This document shows, one piece after another, positions 1 through 8,046 of a DNA stretch of 64,000 bases (the first letter of the stretch is position 1; each line of letters begins with the position of its first letter). Source of the DNA: Gilliamella sp. wkB7 (GTDB lineage: Bacteria > Pseudomonadota > Gammaproteobacteria > Enterobacterales > Orbaceae); contig NZ_CM004509.1 in assembly GCF_001693435.1 (NCBI RefSeq), positions 1,488,001 to 1,552,000 of the forward strand. The letters run 5' to 3'. Made by a program: the position numbers and the translations under genes. Under the pieces are notes generated by a model that was not told the DNA's origin, did not search any database, and worked only from the letters and a program-made list of their open reading frames with translations.

Positions 1-1571
1 GCATAATTAGCCGATTAGATTATCTAAAAAAACTCGGCATTAGCGCAATTTGGTTAACGCCAATTTATCCATCACCACAAATTGATAATGGCTATGATGT
101 TGCCGATTATTACGATATTGATCCAGCTTATGGCTCAATGGCGGATTTTGAGTTATTAGTCAAACAGGCGCATGAACGTGGGATCCGCATTATGATGGAT
201 ATGGTGTTTAACCATACCTCGACCGAGCATCCATGGTTTAAATCAGCCTTAGATAAATCCAGCCCTTATCGCTCATTTTATATCTGGAAAGATGCTAAAG
301 CCGACGGCAGTGAACCCAATAACTGGCGCTCCAAATTTGGCGGTAAAGCGTGGCAATGGCATGAACAATCAGGGCAATATTACTTACACTTATTTGCCAA
401 AGAGCAGGCTGACCTTAATTGGGAAAATCCTCAAGTTCGCTTTGAAATTAAAAAAGTGTGTCAGTTTTGGTCAGATAAAGGCGTGGATGCCTTAAGGCTA
501 GATGTGATTAATTTAGTCTCCAAACAGCAAGATTTTGCCGATGATAAAAACGGAGATGGTCGCTGTTTCTACACTGATGGGCCTAAAATTCACGAATTCT
601 TACAAGAAATGAGCCGTGATGCCTTTCAACCTAATGACCTTAAAACCGTGGGTGAAATGTCTTCGACTACATTAGAAAACTGCTTAAAATATGCCTCTTT
701 AGACGGAAAAGAGCTAACCATGACATTTAATTTTCACCATTTAAAAGTCGATTATCCAAATGGTTATAAATGGGGATTAGCCAAACCTGATCTGCTCGAG
801 TTAAAAAATATTATGGGCGAGTGGCAAAAAGGGATGCATGATAAAGCTTGGAATGCCATTTTCTGGTGTAATCACGACCAACCGCGAATTGTGTCGCGTT
901 TAGGCAATGAAAGCCAATATCACAGAGAATCTGCCAAAATGCTTGCCATGTTACTATACGGATTACAAGGTACGCCGTATCTTTATCAAGGTGAAGAGAT
1001 CGGCATGACCAATCCGCATTTTAATAATATTGATCAATATCGTGATGTTGAAAGTCTAAATATCTACCACGAAAAAATAGCCGAAGGTATGGATGAAGCA
1101 GAAATTTTAGCAATATTAGCGAGCAAATCACGCGACAACAGCCGAACGCCAATGCAGTGGGATAATAGCTTAAATGCCGGTTTCACTAAGGGTCAACCAT
1201 GGATCGAAGTGGCAAGTAATTATCAACAAATCAATGTCAAAGCCGCACTTGAAGATCCCGATTCTATCTTTTATTGCTACCAAGCATTAATTAAATTGCG
1301 CCAAGAACACCCTATATTTATTTTTGGTGATTACCAAAATTTGACCGCAAATATTACCGATTATTGGTGCTATGTGCGTAGCTGGAATAATCAGAAATTA
1401 TTGGTAATAGTGAATTTGACGGATAAACAGGTTAAATGGCCATTGCCAAAAGAGTTACTGGCACTTAAATGGCAACCACTGTTAAGTAATTATGCAAATA
1501 AAACCACACTTGCATCTGAAATAACATTAAGGCCTTATGAAGCGATGTATCTATTAATAAGGAATGATTAA
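1..1571 (+). CDS. treC: Trehalose-6-phosphate hydrolase (TreC), 5'-truncated by window edge
   Basis: Cytoplasmic GH13 enzyme that splits trehalose 6-phosphate, the product of trehalose PTS uptake, into glucose and glucose 6-phosphate. The frame is open from base 3, so the gene enters from the left and only about the first 50 residues are missing; the first in-window ATG (138) is internal. Visible GH13 regions: MDMVFNHTS (region I), GVDALRLDVIN with the nucleophile Asp (region II), TVGEMSST with the acid/base Glu (region III) and WCNHDQPRIVSR (region IV). The segments SKFGGKAWQWHE and YQGEEIGMTNP are typical of TreC and separate it from plain oligo-1,6-glucosidases. The usual partner, the trehalose PTS gene treB, would lie upstream, outside the window. 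A strong terminator follows. Confidence 0.93.
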   Translation, partial: IISRLDYLKKLGISAIWLTPIYPSPQIDNGYDVADYYDIDPAYGSMADFELLVKQAHERGIRIMMDMVFNHTSTEHPWFKSALDKSSPYRSFYIWKDAKADGSEPNNWRSKFGGKAWQWHEQSGQYYLHLFAKEQADLNWENPQVRFEIKKVCQFWSDKGVDALRLDVINLVSKQQDFADDKNGDGRCFYTDGPKIHEFLQEMSRDAFQPNDLKTVGEMSSTTLENCLKYASLDGKELTMTFNFHHLKVDYPNGYKWGLAKPDLLELKNIMGEWQKGMHDKAWNAIFWCNHDQPRIVSRLGNESQYHRESAKMLAMLLYGLQGTPYLYQGEEIGMTNPHFNNIDQYRDVESLNIYHEKIAEGMDEAEILAILASKSRDNSRTPMQWDNSLNAGFTKGQPWIEVASNYQQINVKAALEDPDSIFYCYQALIKLRQEHPIFIFGDYQNLTANITDYWCYVRSWNNQKLLVIVNLTDKQVKWPLPKELLALKWQPLLSNYANKTTLASEITLRPYEAMYLLIRND

Positions 1572-1604
1572 CCAATCATCTAATTTTTAACAATAGATAT
1601 TTAT

Positions 1605-1636
1605 AAAAGCGTGATCGACAAAAGATCACGCTTTTT
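1605..1636 (+). terminator. Rho-independent terminator of treC
   Basis: Perfect 12-bp stem AAAAGCGTGATC / GATCACGCTTTT around a 7-nt loop, running into a T tract, 34 bp after the treC stop. Confidence 0.9.
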
Positions 1637-1734
1637 AATATCATTATTTTGCCAACATCCAACTGATAAAAATCAGTTCACATCTTTACCCACACTGTAA
1701 ACACTCTAAAAAGTAAAATTTAGAATAGAATTCA

Positions 1735-1770
1735 CAATGAAACGGTATAGACTCCTGAATATTTTTTACA
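1735..1770 (+). repeat. Dispersed IS-end-like repeat, copy 1
   Basis: The core is 1744-1770, starting GGTATAGACTCCTGAAT and ending TTTTTACA, preceded by CAATGAAAC. Near-identical copies lie at 11523-11558 and 14771-14806, with a decayed copy at 16132-16158, all in the same orientation. The first 12 bases (GGTATAGACTCC) resemble an IS1-type terminal repeat as I remember it. It lies 38 bp beyond the 3' end of the DUF746/transposase-like gene. No inverted partner was found on that gene's other side, so it may be a solo end or a MITE. Confidence 0.6.
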
Positions 1771-1807
1771 AGCAGTATGAATCATTAATCCTATGTAGGC
1801 TAAAATA

Positions 1808-2512
1808 CTATCCGCCGGTTTTTACTTCTAACCATGTTTGACGGTAACGTTGGCGACGTTTGGCTTGGCAGTAGTTTGCCAATGCTGCAAACCCTTGATG
1901 TGCCATTAACCAAATAAAATAGAGTTGCCACTTAGCTGCGGTATCAACACTAATACCCAACTTCTGATGAATCGTTTTGCAAGATTCACCTTCCAGCAAT
2001 AGATCAATGCAAGGTAACCATAAATGACAATGTGATAACTTATTAAGATGATGTGCTTTTAATGGATTAAACGTACGTCGACATGATCGACAACGAAAAT
2101 TAAGGCGATGACCAATACGAACCGTGCTCATCGATGTACAATGGGCGCAAGGCATAACAGAGGTATTAAGTAGATCCGAGAGCCATGACTTAAAGGCCTC
2201 AGCTTGTCGGCTCACTTCTTTAGGTACCGTATTTTCAAGATTAAGTATTGTTTGATAAAGGGATGGTTCATGTAATGCGAGCAATTGTCTAATCACATTA
2301 TCTCGCCTAAGTACGGCTCGGGGCGAAAGACCGAGCTCATTAGCAATCAAACTATGGGGTTGAGCAATTAACGACCATGGTGCAATGTCAATAAACAACG
2401 AAAAAGGCTTAAGACGTTGGCATAACGGACTACTTGCAACTAATTCTGGTAACTGTCTCAAGAATCGATTAGCAGCAGAATGCTGCTTAACAGGTAAAAT
2501 TTCTCGATACAT
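1808..2512 (-). CDS. DUF746-like zinc-ribbon / transposase-related protein
   Basis: A 234-residue protein with a four-cysteine zinc ribbon (CAHC about residues 122-125; CRSC about 141-144) followed by RTFNPLKAHHLNKL and a helix-turn-helix-like segment (CKTIHQKLGISVDTAAKW). This layout resembles the DUF746 family and the InsA-like N-terminal half of IS transposases. No DDE catalytic domain is present, so it may be a DNA-binding accessory or a transposase remnant. It is monocistronic, reads away from the T6SS effector genes, and has a copy of the dispersed IS-end-like repeat beyond its 3' end. It starts at ATG 2512 with an AGGAGA-type ribosome binding site. The function beyond DNA binding is unknown. 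Confidence 0.55.
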   Translation of the reverse strand: MYREILPVKQHSAANRFLRQLPELVASSPLCQRLKPFSLFIDIAPWSLIAQPHSLIANELGLSPRAVLRRDNVIRQLLALHEPSLYQTILNLENTVPKEVSRQAEAFKSWLSDLLNTSVMPCAHCTSMSTVRIGHRLNFRCRSCRRTFNPLKAHHLNKLSHCHLWLPCIDLLLEGESCKTIHQKLGISVDTAAKWQLYFIWLMAHQGFAALANYCQAKRRQRYRQTWLEVKTGG

Positions 2513-2774
2513 CGTTACTCTCCTTATAACCGTACAAAGTCCTGTATAGTTTTAATAAATAATATAATCTAAAAAATTAATAGTTAAAATTTTTAATACT
2601 AAAATTTATGAGTTAATTTACCATCCTTAAAGTAATAGAATTAAATTATAACCATTTAACCATTTCTCTCAAGTAACAATTATTATGAAAAAAGCCTAGC
2701 TATATGAAATAAATATCAAATCACTATCAAATATAACTTTCTTATTTTATTAATAAATTTTCACAAATTTAAGT

Positions 2775-2802
2775 TTGTTTTTCTATATCTGTTTCATATA
2801 AT
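2775..2802 (+). promoter_or_regulatory. Candidate promoter for the PAAR effector operon
   Basis: A perfect -10 box TATAAT (2797-2802) lies 16 bp after TTGTTT (2775-2780), about 40 bp upstream of the effector start in a very AT-rich gap. The -35 match is modest. The rest of the 2513-2838 gap shows nothing else recognisable. Confidence 0.4.
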
Positions 2803-2841
2803 TATAATAAAGTAGTTCAAAAAAGCAACAATGGCGTAGTG

Positions 2842-3678
2842 ATGAGTAAGCAAATAGCGATTATTGGTGATATGACCACCACTGGAGGCAGAATTATTTC
2901 AGGCTCTGGGGACAGTTTTAATGCAAATCAAAGTATAGCTTGCATTGGCGATTATTCTTCATGTCCTAGATGCCAAAGTACAGGAAAAATTATAGAAGGG
3001 ACTTACAATTTTATCGTTGCAGGAAAGCCAGCAGCTTATGACGGTTGTATCGTTGCATGCAAATGTTCCCCAATAGGCTGTAATAAAATTATCGCGTTGG
3101 AAAGTACCATTTTTGTAGGTGTGGAGAAAGAAAATAACAGTTTAACTTCTATCATCAATACCTCTATTATTCAAAAGAATATAAACGAAAATTTAAATAA
3201 TGATGTAACAAAAGATGGACAACAAGAGATAGAAGCGTACTTATTTACTGTAAGGGATGCTAAATTTGGATTTGGTGACCATTCTGCCTTATATATTAAT
3301 TTTAATGAGGAAGATAAATATCCATTAATCTTCGATCCTAATGGTGGTTATATGCGGCAATATCGAGGACAAGCTGAAGCTTTTTACGATGATGGTGACT
3401 TTCCTTTTTCCATAGAAGAATACAAAAAATTTCATGAAGTAGATGGTGATTATGTTAATCTGACAAAAATCACTTTAACACGTCAGCAAGCCATTAATAT
3501 TGAACAACGAGTAATTAATGGAGATTATGCGACTGGAATTCTCCCATATTGTGCATCAGCTGTTTCATCGGTATTAGTTGAATATGGATTAGAAGAGCTT
3601 TATCTTTTTCCTGGCTCTTTAGAAGATGCGGTTAAAGAAATTGAAGATAAAAAAGGATTATCCAATGAAAACCATTAA
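2842..3678 (+). CDS. PAAR-domain T6SS effector with permuted NlpC/P60-like C-terminus
   Basis: 278 residues. Residues 1-95 form a PAAR domain (IAIIGDMTTTGGRIISGS, repeated Gly/Cys turns, DGCIVACKC), the sharp tip that sits on VgrG in type VI secretion systems. After a short linker, residues 130-260 contain DHSALYINF followed about 85 residues later by LPYCASAVSSVL. A His-first, Cys-later order is the signature of circularly permuted NlpC/P60 (LRAT/YiiX-like) papain-fold hydrolases, which would suggest a peptidoglycan- or lipid-directed toxin; that assignment is inference. I prefer ATG 2842 to the GTG at 2839 because MSKQIAIIGD matches typical PAAR N-termini. The 3' end overlaps the next gene by 14 bp, as expected for a coupled effector-immunity pair. 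No vgrG or structural T6SS gene lies nearby, so it is an orphan cargo module. Confidence 0.78.
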   Translation: MSKQIAIIGDMTTTGGRIISGSGDSFNANQSIACIGDYSSCPRCQSTGKIIEGTYNFIVAGKPAAYDGCIVACKCSPIGCNKIIALESTIFVGVEKENNSLTSIINTSIIQKNINENLNNDVTKDGQQEIEAYLFTVRDAKFGFGDHSALYINFNEEDKYPLIFDPNGGYMRQYRGQAEAFYDDGDFPFSIEEYKKFHEVDGDYVNLTKITLTRQQAINIEQRVINGDYATGILPYCASAVSSVLVEYGLEELYLFPGSLEDAVKEIEDKKGLSNENH

Positions 3679-4084
3679 TCTATTTATTATAGTGTTGTTT
3701 AATCTTATCGGAGGTTTATTGAGTTACTCTTGGTGTTATCGATTATTTATCAGAAAATACAGCACGCCAGAATGGCTATATTTAATATTTTATGAAATGT
3801 GTTATTTCAGTTTTATACTAATTGCATTTTTTATATTAAATAAAGTTAATCGTCCTGTCATATTATTGATTTCAGGTGTTCTCATCGCTATCTTAATTAG
3901 TTTTATTTCATGGATTGTTAATCCGTTCATTTTATTTGTTAATGCGGATCAATATTTAGAATTCGATCTCTATGATTTATTTATGCCATCACTTATGACC
4001 CTCAATTTTATTATCTATCCAGTAATTTTATTATGTTGTCATTACTCGTTTTTATGGATTGAAAAAACAGTTAAAAAGACTTAA
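3665..4084 (+). CDS. Membrane protein, candidate immunity protein (copy 1)
   Basis: 139 residues with about four hydrophobic helices, starting MKTINLFIIVLFNLIGG. It begins inside the effector gene (14-bp overlap) with an AAGGAT ribosome binding site, so translation is probably coupled. A tandem paralogue follows 15 bp downstream with nearly identical first 35 residues and C-terminus (SLMTLNFIIYPV) but a diverged middle. An inner-membrane protein directly after a secreted peptidoglycan or membrane effector fits an immunity role; this is inferred from position only. A longer reading from 3626 runs inside the effector gene and is unlikely. Confidence 0.68.
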   Translation: MKTINLFIIVLFNLIGGLLSYSWCYRLFIRKYSTPEWLYLIFYEMCYFSFILIAFFILNKVNRPVILLISGVLIAILISFISWIVNPFILFVNADQYLEFDLYDLFMPSLMTLNFIIYPVILLCCHYSFLWIEKTVKKT

Positions 4085-4099
4085 GGGAAAAATTAATCA

Positions 4100-4531
4100 A
4101 TGAAAACCATTAATCTATTTATTATAGTTTTGTTTAATCTTATCGGAGGATTACTGAGTTACTCGTGGTGTTATCGATTATTTATCAGAAAATACAGCAC
4201 GCCAGAATTATATTATTTAGTATTTTATGGTGTGTGTTATTTCTGCCTTATTCTTATTTCAATCTGGATATTAAATAAAATAAAAAAACCTTTTGGATTG
4301 ATAAGTATCGGCGTAATTATTGGGATTGTAGTTACTTTTATCTCATGGATAGTTGCACATTTTATTTTAGGTATTTATCAAGGATTGGCTCTAAATATTA
4401 AGGTTTTTTTACCATATTTGTTTATAACTTCACTTATGACCCTCAATTTTATTATCTATCCAGTAACTTTATTATGTTGCCATTACTCGTTTCGGTGTAT
4501 TGAAAAAATGGCTAAAAATAGAAACGTTTAG
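4100..4531 (+). CDS. Membrane protein, candidate immunity protein (copy 2)
   Basis: 143 residues, a tandem paralogue of the preceding gene with the same N-terminal residues and the conserved FITSLMTLNFIIYPV segment near the C-terminus. The central helices differ. It has its own AAGGGA ribosome binding site 10 bp before ATG 4100. Conserved ends and diverged membrane core suggest duplication followed by specificity change, a known pattern in immunity-gene arrays. No enzymatic motif was seen. Confidence 0.66.
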   Translation: MKTINLFIIVLFNLIGGLLSYSWCYRLFIRKYSTPELYYLVFYGVCYFCLILISIWILNKIKKPFGLISIGVIIGIVVTFISWIVAHFILGIYQGLALNIKVFLPYLFITSLMTLNFIIYPVTLLCCHYSFRCIEKMAKNRNV

Positions 4532-4621
4532 ATTTGCTATAAATAACATTGAGCTAAATTTAAATGGAAACAAGGTAACTAATGATATGATCAATAATTA
4601 CCCTATTATTTTTATCATGAT

Positions 4622-4644
4622 TATCGAGGATAGACTCCTCGATA
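4622..4644. terminator. Hairpin between convergent operons
   Basis: Perfect 9-bp stem TATCGAGGA / TCCTCGATA with a 5-nt loop, located between the stop codons of the immunity-like gene (plus strand) and rtcB (minus strand). T-runs are weak on both sides. It is probably a shared bidirectional terminator. Confidence 0.55.
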
Positions 4645-4648
4645 TAAT

Positions 4649-5875
4649 TTACCCTTTCACACACACCACTTGTCGTAGTTGATGCATAATTTCAACCAGT
4701 TCATTTTGAGCGGTCATCACCGCATCAATATCTTTATAGGCCATTGGGATTTCATCAATCACATCAGCATCTTTTCTACATTCAACGTGCGCAGTGGCTT
4801 TCATTTGATCTTCAATAGTGAACATTCTTTTGGCTGCAGATCGGCTCATCACTCGTCCTGCCCCATGAGAACAAGAACAAAAGCTCTCTTCATTCCCTAG
4901 TCCGCGAACAATGTAGCTTTTTGCTCCCATTGAACCAGGAATAATACCAAGTTCTCCTTTACGTGCCGAAACCGCCCCTTTACGCGTCACAAACACATTT
5001 TGTCCAAAATGATGCTCTTTTTGCACATAGTTATGATGACAATTTACCGCTTGTATATGACTGGTAAATTCAATATTTAATGTATTTCTAATAGCCATAA
5101 CAGTGTTATGCATCATAATTTCACGATTTAAACGAGCAAACTCTTGCGCCCAATTTACCGCCATAAGGTAATCATCAAAATGTTCAGTCCCTTCAACAAA
5201 GTAAGCTAACTCATTATTTGGTAAATATTTATCGATAAAGTAAGTTTCCATATCCTTTTTTGCTAATTTAATAAAAAATTCACCAATAGCATTACCGACC
5301 CCACGCGAACCACTATGTAACATAATCCATACTTGTTGATTTTCATCTAAACACACTTCGATAAAGTGATTACCGGTTCCAAGTGTCCCTAAATGGTTGT
5401 AATTATTTGTTTTTAAAAAACATGGATATTTTTCGGTTAATTTCTCAAATCCCGGTAAAAGTTGTTGCCAATATTGATCAACAATTGCTGGCGCATGTTG
5501 CCAACTTCCCTGATCTTGACCTTCCTTTTTAGGCGTTAAACCATGTGGCACGTTTTTTTCAATCGCTAAACGTAAAGGAGCTAGATCATCAGGTAAATCA
5601 GACGCAGTTAGTGATGTTTGTACGGCCATCATTCCACAACCAATATCCACCCCAACGGCTGCTGGAATAATGGCACCCAGAGTAGGAATAACACTCCCGA
5701 TTGTTGATCCTTTACCCACATGGACATCAGGCATTACGGCAATGTGTTTAAAAATAAATGGCAATTGTGCTGTTTTTAGTAATTGTTCTTTGGCTCCTTG
5801 CTCGACTGGCACACCTTTAGTCCACATTTTTACTGGTCTTGAATTTTCATTTTTTATTACTTCATATTGAATCAT
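4649..5875 (-). CDS. rtcB: RNA-splicing ligase RtcB
   Basis: 408 residues, the same length as E. coli RtcB. It is a GTP- and Mn2+-dependent ligase that joins 2',3'-cyclic phosphate or 3'-phosphate RNA ends to 5'-OH ends. Metal and guanylate ligands are in place: VGVDIGCGMM (Asp and Cys), GTGNHFIEV, LHSGSRGVGNAIGEFF, NCHHNYV and CSHGAGRVMSR with the guanylylated His. It is divergent from rtcR, the classical regulator arrangement, but no rtcA cyclase follows. I could not find a convincing sigma-54 -24/-12 element upstream. Confidence 0.95.
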   Translation of the reverse strand: MIQYEVIKNENSRPVKMWTKGVPVEQGAKEQLLKTAQLPFIFKHIAVMPDVHVGKGSTIGSVIPTLGAIIPAAVGVDIGCGMMAVQTSLTASDLPDDLAPLRLAIEKNVPHGLTPKKEGQDQGSWQHAPAIVDQYWQQLLPGFEKLTEKYPCFLKTNNYNHLGTLGTGNHFIEVCLDENQQVWIMLHSGSRGVGNAIGEFFIKLAKKDMETYFIDKYLPNNELAYFVEGTEHFDDYLMAVNWAQEFARLNREIMMHNTVMAIRNTLNIEFTSHIQAVNCHHNYVQKEHHFGQNVFVTRKGAVSARKGELGIIPGSMGAKSYIVRGLGNEESFCSCSHGAGRVMSRSAAKRMFTIEDQMKATAHVECRKDADVIDEIPMAYKDIDAVMTAQNELVEIMHQLRQVVCVKG

Positions 5876-6280
5876 TTTTATCTTCCTTTTAAATCTGGGT
5901 AAAATGCACTCCGCCAGTGGTAATATCTTTATATTAGTTAGATCGCACTAAACCATGTAACCGTTTATCCGTTCGTTTATGACCAAAATTTCTATTGCTA
6001 CATTGCGCTATGAGCGCTTTAGTGCTGCTATCTTTTATCACCACAAAGTGACTTAATTATTAAATTTAAACCATTTCAACATATCTGAATATGCTTGCTT
6101 AGGTATGATTAATATTGCGAAAAGTGTGCCAATAAATGAAAAAGCATAACAATTATTTTTTAATTATTTGTTTTTAAAACAAATAAATGATTTTTTTAAA
6201 TAAAGATAAAAATTATCATAGTATTTTTAATACACATTTTTTATAATTTTATATATAAATTTATAAAAATATATAAAACC
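5876..6280. other. Divergent intergenic region between rtcB and rtcR
   Basis: 405 bp without a gene. The rtcB-proximal half is of normal composition and holds GC-containing short inverted elements (for example around 6003-6025). The rtcR-proximal 150 bp is extremely AT-rich. The rtcB promoter and the RtcR operators should lie here, but no GG-N10-GC sigma-54 element was convincing on the minus strand. Confidence 0.4.
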
Positions 6281-7900
6281 ATGAAAAAGAATGTCGTATT
6301 TGGATTTTTAGGGAATGTATTAGATCAACGTGGTAAAGGAAAACGGCGTTGGAAGAATTGGCGACCGACTATTGATTTATGTCATCAATCCGATATGCCT
6401 GTTACTCGATTAGAACTGCTCTATTATCCGAACGATTATGATCTACTTTGTACAATCGTTAAAGATATTAAGATTTTATCGCCTCATACTGAAGTAAACC
6501 CCATTGAGGTAAACATTGATGATCCATGGGATTTTGAACAAGTTTATACCTTCCTTTTTGATATTTCGAAAAACTACACATTTAATTCAGAACAAGAAGA
6601 GTATTATTTACATATCACAACTGGTACCCATGTTGCGCAGATTTGTTGGTTTTTACTGGCAGAATCACGCTATTTTCCTGCTAAATTATTACAAATGTCT
6701 CCTCCGAAAAAAGAGCCACTGACCGAAAATAATGAAATTGAGGAAAACGATCCGATTGCGCTTACCCCTTGCGGGATAATGAGTATTATTGATTTAAATT
6801 TAAATCGTTACGATAAAATCCTAACCCGTTTTCAGCAATATGCTCAGCAAGCGACCGAGCTATTAAAATCTGGCATCGCAACTCGTAACCCACAATTTAA
6901 TCAGCTTATTGCCGAAATCGAACAAGTGGCGAGTCGTTCCCATGCGCCTATTTTATTATGTGGACCAACGGGCGCGGGTAAATCATTTTTGGCAAAACAG
7001 ATTTATTTGCTCAAACAAACCAACCATCAGGTCAAAGGACAATTTGTTGAAATCAATTGCGCTACTCTACGCGGTGATAGTGCAATGTCAACCTTGTTTG
7101 GTCATGTTAAAGGTGCCTTTACGGGAGCAAATTTTGCGCGCACTGGATTACTTAAAAATGCCGATGGTGGTCTACTGTTTTTAGATGAAATTGGCGAACT
7201 GGGACTTGATGAGCAAGCGATGTTATTAAAAGCCATTGAAGAAAAACAATTTTACCCGTTTGGTAGCGACAAACCGATACACAGTGATTTTCAATTAATC
7301 GCCGGTACCAATAAAGATCTTAAATCAGCCATTGCCAATGGTGAGTTTCGTGAAGATCTGTTTGCTCGAATCAATTTGTGGAGTTATCAACTACCGGGCT
7401 TAGTAGATAGAAAAGAGGATATTGAACCCAATATTGATTTTGAATTGGCGCGCTATGCCAAAGAATATGGCATTATGCCACGCTTTAATCAACAGTCACG
7501 CCAAGCTTATCTTAAATTCGCTACCTCACCACAAGCCTTATGGCAAGGTAACTTTCGTGAATTAAACAGCTCAATTATTCGCATGGCAACCTTAGCACCG
7601 CAAGCAAACATTACCATTGAACAGGTCGAACAAGAAATTAAACGCCTAAGTCAAAATTGGACTTCTACACAAAATAGTTATGATGACCTGATACCTAATG
7701 AAATTGATGAGTTTGACCGTTATCAACTGGAAAAAGTGATCGAAATCTGCCAAAAAAGTAGTAGTTTATCAGAAGCTGGCCGACAATTATTTGCCATATC
7801 CCGAACCAAAAAACAACGCAGGAACGATGCTGATCGCTTAAAAAAATATTTAGCTAAATTTGACCTGAGTTGGGAAAGAATACACAGTAAGAACGGATGA
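6281..7900 (+). CDS. rtcR: Sigma-54-dependent regulator RtcR
   Basis: 539 residues. The N-terminal ~180 residues form the RtcR sensory domain (CARF-like), which is thought to sense an RNA-end ligand and repress the ATPase. The central AAA+ domain has Walker A GPTGAGKS (about 227-234), the sigma-54 contact loop GAFTGAN (about 277) and Walker B GGLLFLDEIGEL. The C-terminus carries the helix-turn-helix region (SLSEAGRQLFAISRTKKQ). It activates rtc genes through sigma-54 RNA polymerase after RNA damage. Here it sits between two rtcB genes, divergent from one and co-directional with the other, so it could control both. Confidence 0.93.
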   Translation: MKKNVVFGFLGNVLDQRGKGKRRWKNWRPTIDLCHQSDMPVTRLELLYYPNDYDLLCTIVKDIKILSPHTEVNPIEVNIDDPWDFEQVYTFLFDISKNYTFNSEQEEYYLHITTGTHVAQICWFLLAESRYFPAKLLQMSPPKKEPLTENNEIEENDPIALTPCGIMSIIDLNLNRYDKILTRFQQYAQQATELLKSGIATRNPQFNQLIAEIEQVASRSHAPILLCGPTGAGKSFLAKQIYLLKQTNHQVKGQFVEINCATLRGDSAMSTLFGHVKGAFTGANFARTGLLKNADGGLLFLDEIGELGLDEQAMLLKAIEEKQFYPFGSDKPIHSDFQLIAGTNKDLKSAIANGEFREDLFARINLWSYQLPGLVDRKEDIEPNIDFELARYAKEYGIMPRFNQQSRQAYLKFATSPQALWQGNFRELNSSIIRMATLAPQANITIEQVEQEIKRLSQNWTSTQNSYDDLIPNEIDEFDRYQLEKVIEICQKSSSLSEAGRQLFAISRTKKQRRNDADRLKKYLAKFDLSWERIHSKNG

Positions 7901-7942
7901 TCTAATAAAAAATAATTTATCAGTTTACATTTTAATAAACTT

Positions 7943-7957
7943 TGGTCTAGAATACGC
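7943..7957 (+). promoter_or_regulatory. Possible sigma-54 -24/-12 element for the second rtcB
   Basis: TGG at 7943-7945 and GC at 7956-7957 give the invariant GG-N10-GC spacing. The flanking bases (TCT for CAC; AC for TT) match poorly. It sits about 90 bp before the gene, right after rtcR, where an RtcR-driven promoter would be expected. Confidence 0.28.
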
Positions 7958-7961
7958 CCAC

Positions 7962-8016
7962 TTTCCTGAATAGTGCTGCTGCAGGAAACAGTAATTATCC
8001 TCTCAAATTGAGAGGA
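7962..8016 (+). other. Two hairpins in the leader of the second rtcB
   Basis: Hairpin 1: TTTCCTG (7962-7968) pairs with CAGGAAA (7982-7988). Hairpin 2: TCCTCTCAA (7998-8006) with TTGAGAGGA (8008-8016). Neither is followed immediately by a T-run, so they look more like mRNA leader structure or the end of the rtcR message than a canonical terminator. Confidence 0.45.
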
Positions 8017-8046
8017 CAGTATTTTATTGTTTTCTAGGTGGCTATT

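Noticed and set aside
4500..4682. 60-codon plus-strand open frame after the second immunity-like gene
   Set aside because: Starts inside the preceding gene, has no ribosome binding site, runs through a hairpin and into rtcB on the other strand; composition is not protein-like.
5876..6060. Possible sigma-54 promoter for rtcB (TGGCGGAGTGCAT and CAGCACTAAAGCGCT on the minus strand)
   Set aside because: GG-GC spacing is 6 bp in the first and one base short in the second, so neither fits the fixed 10-bp spacing.
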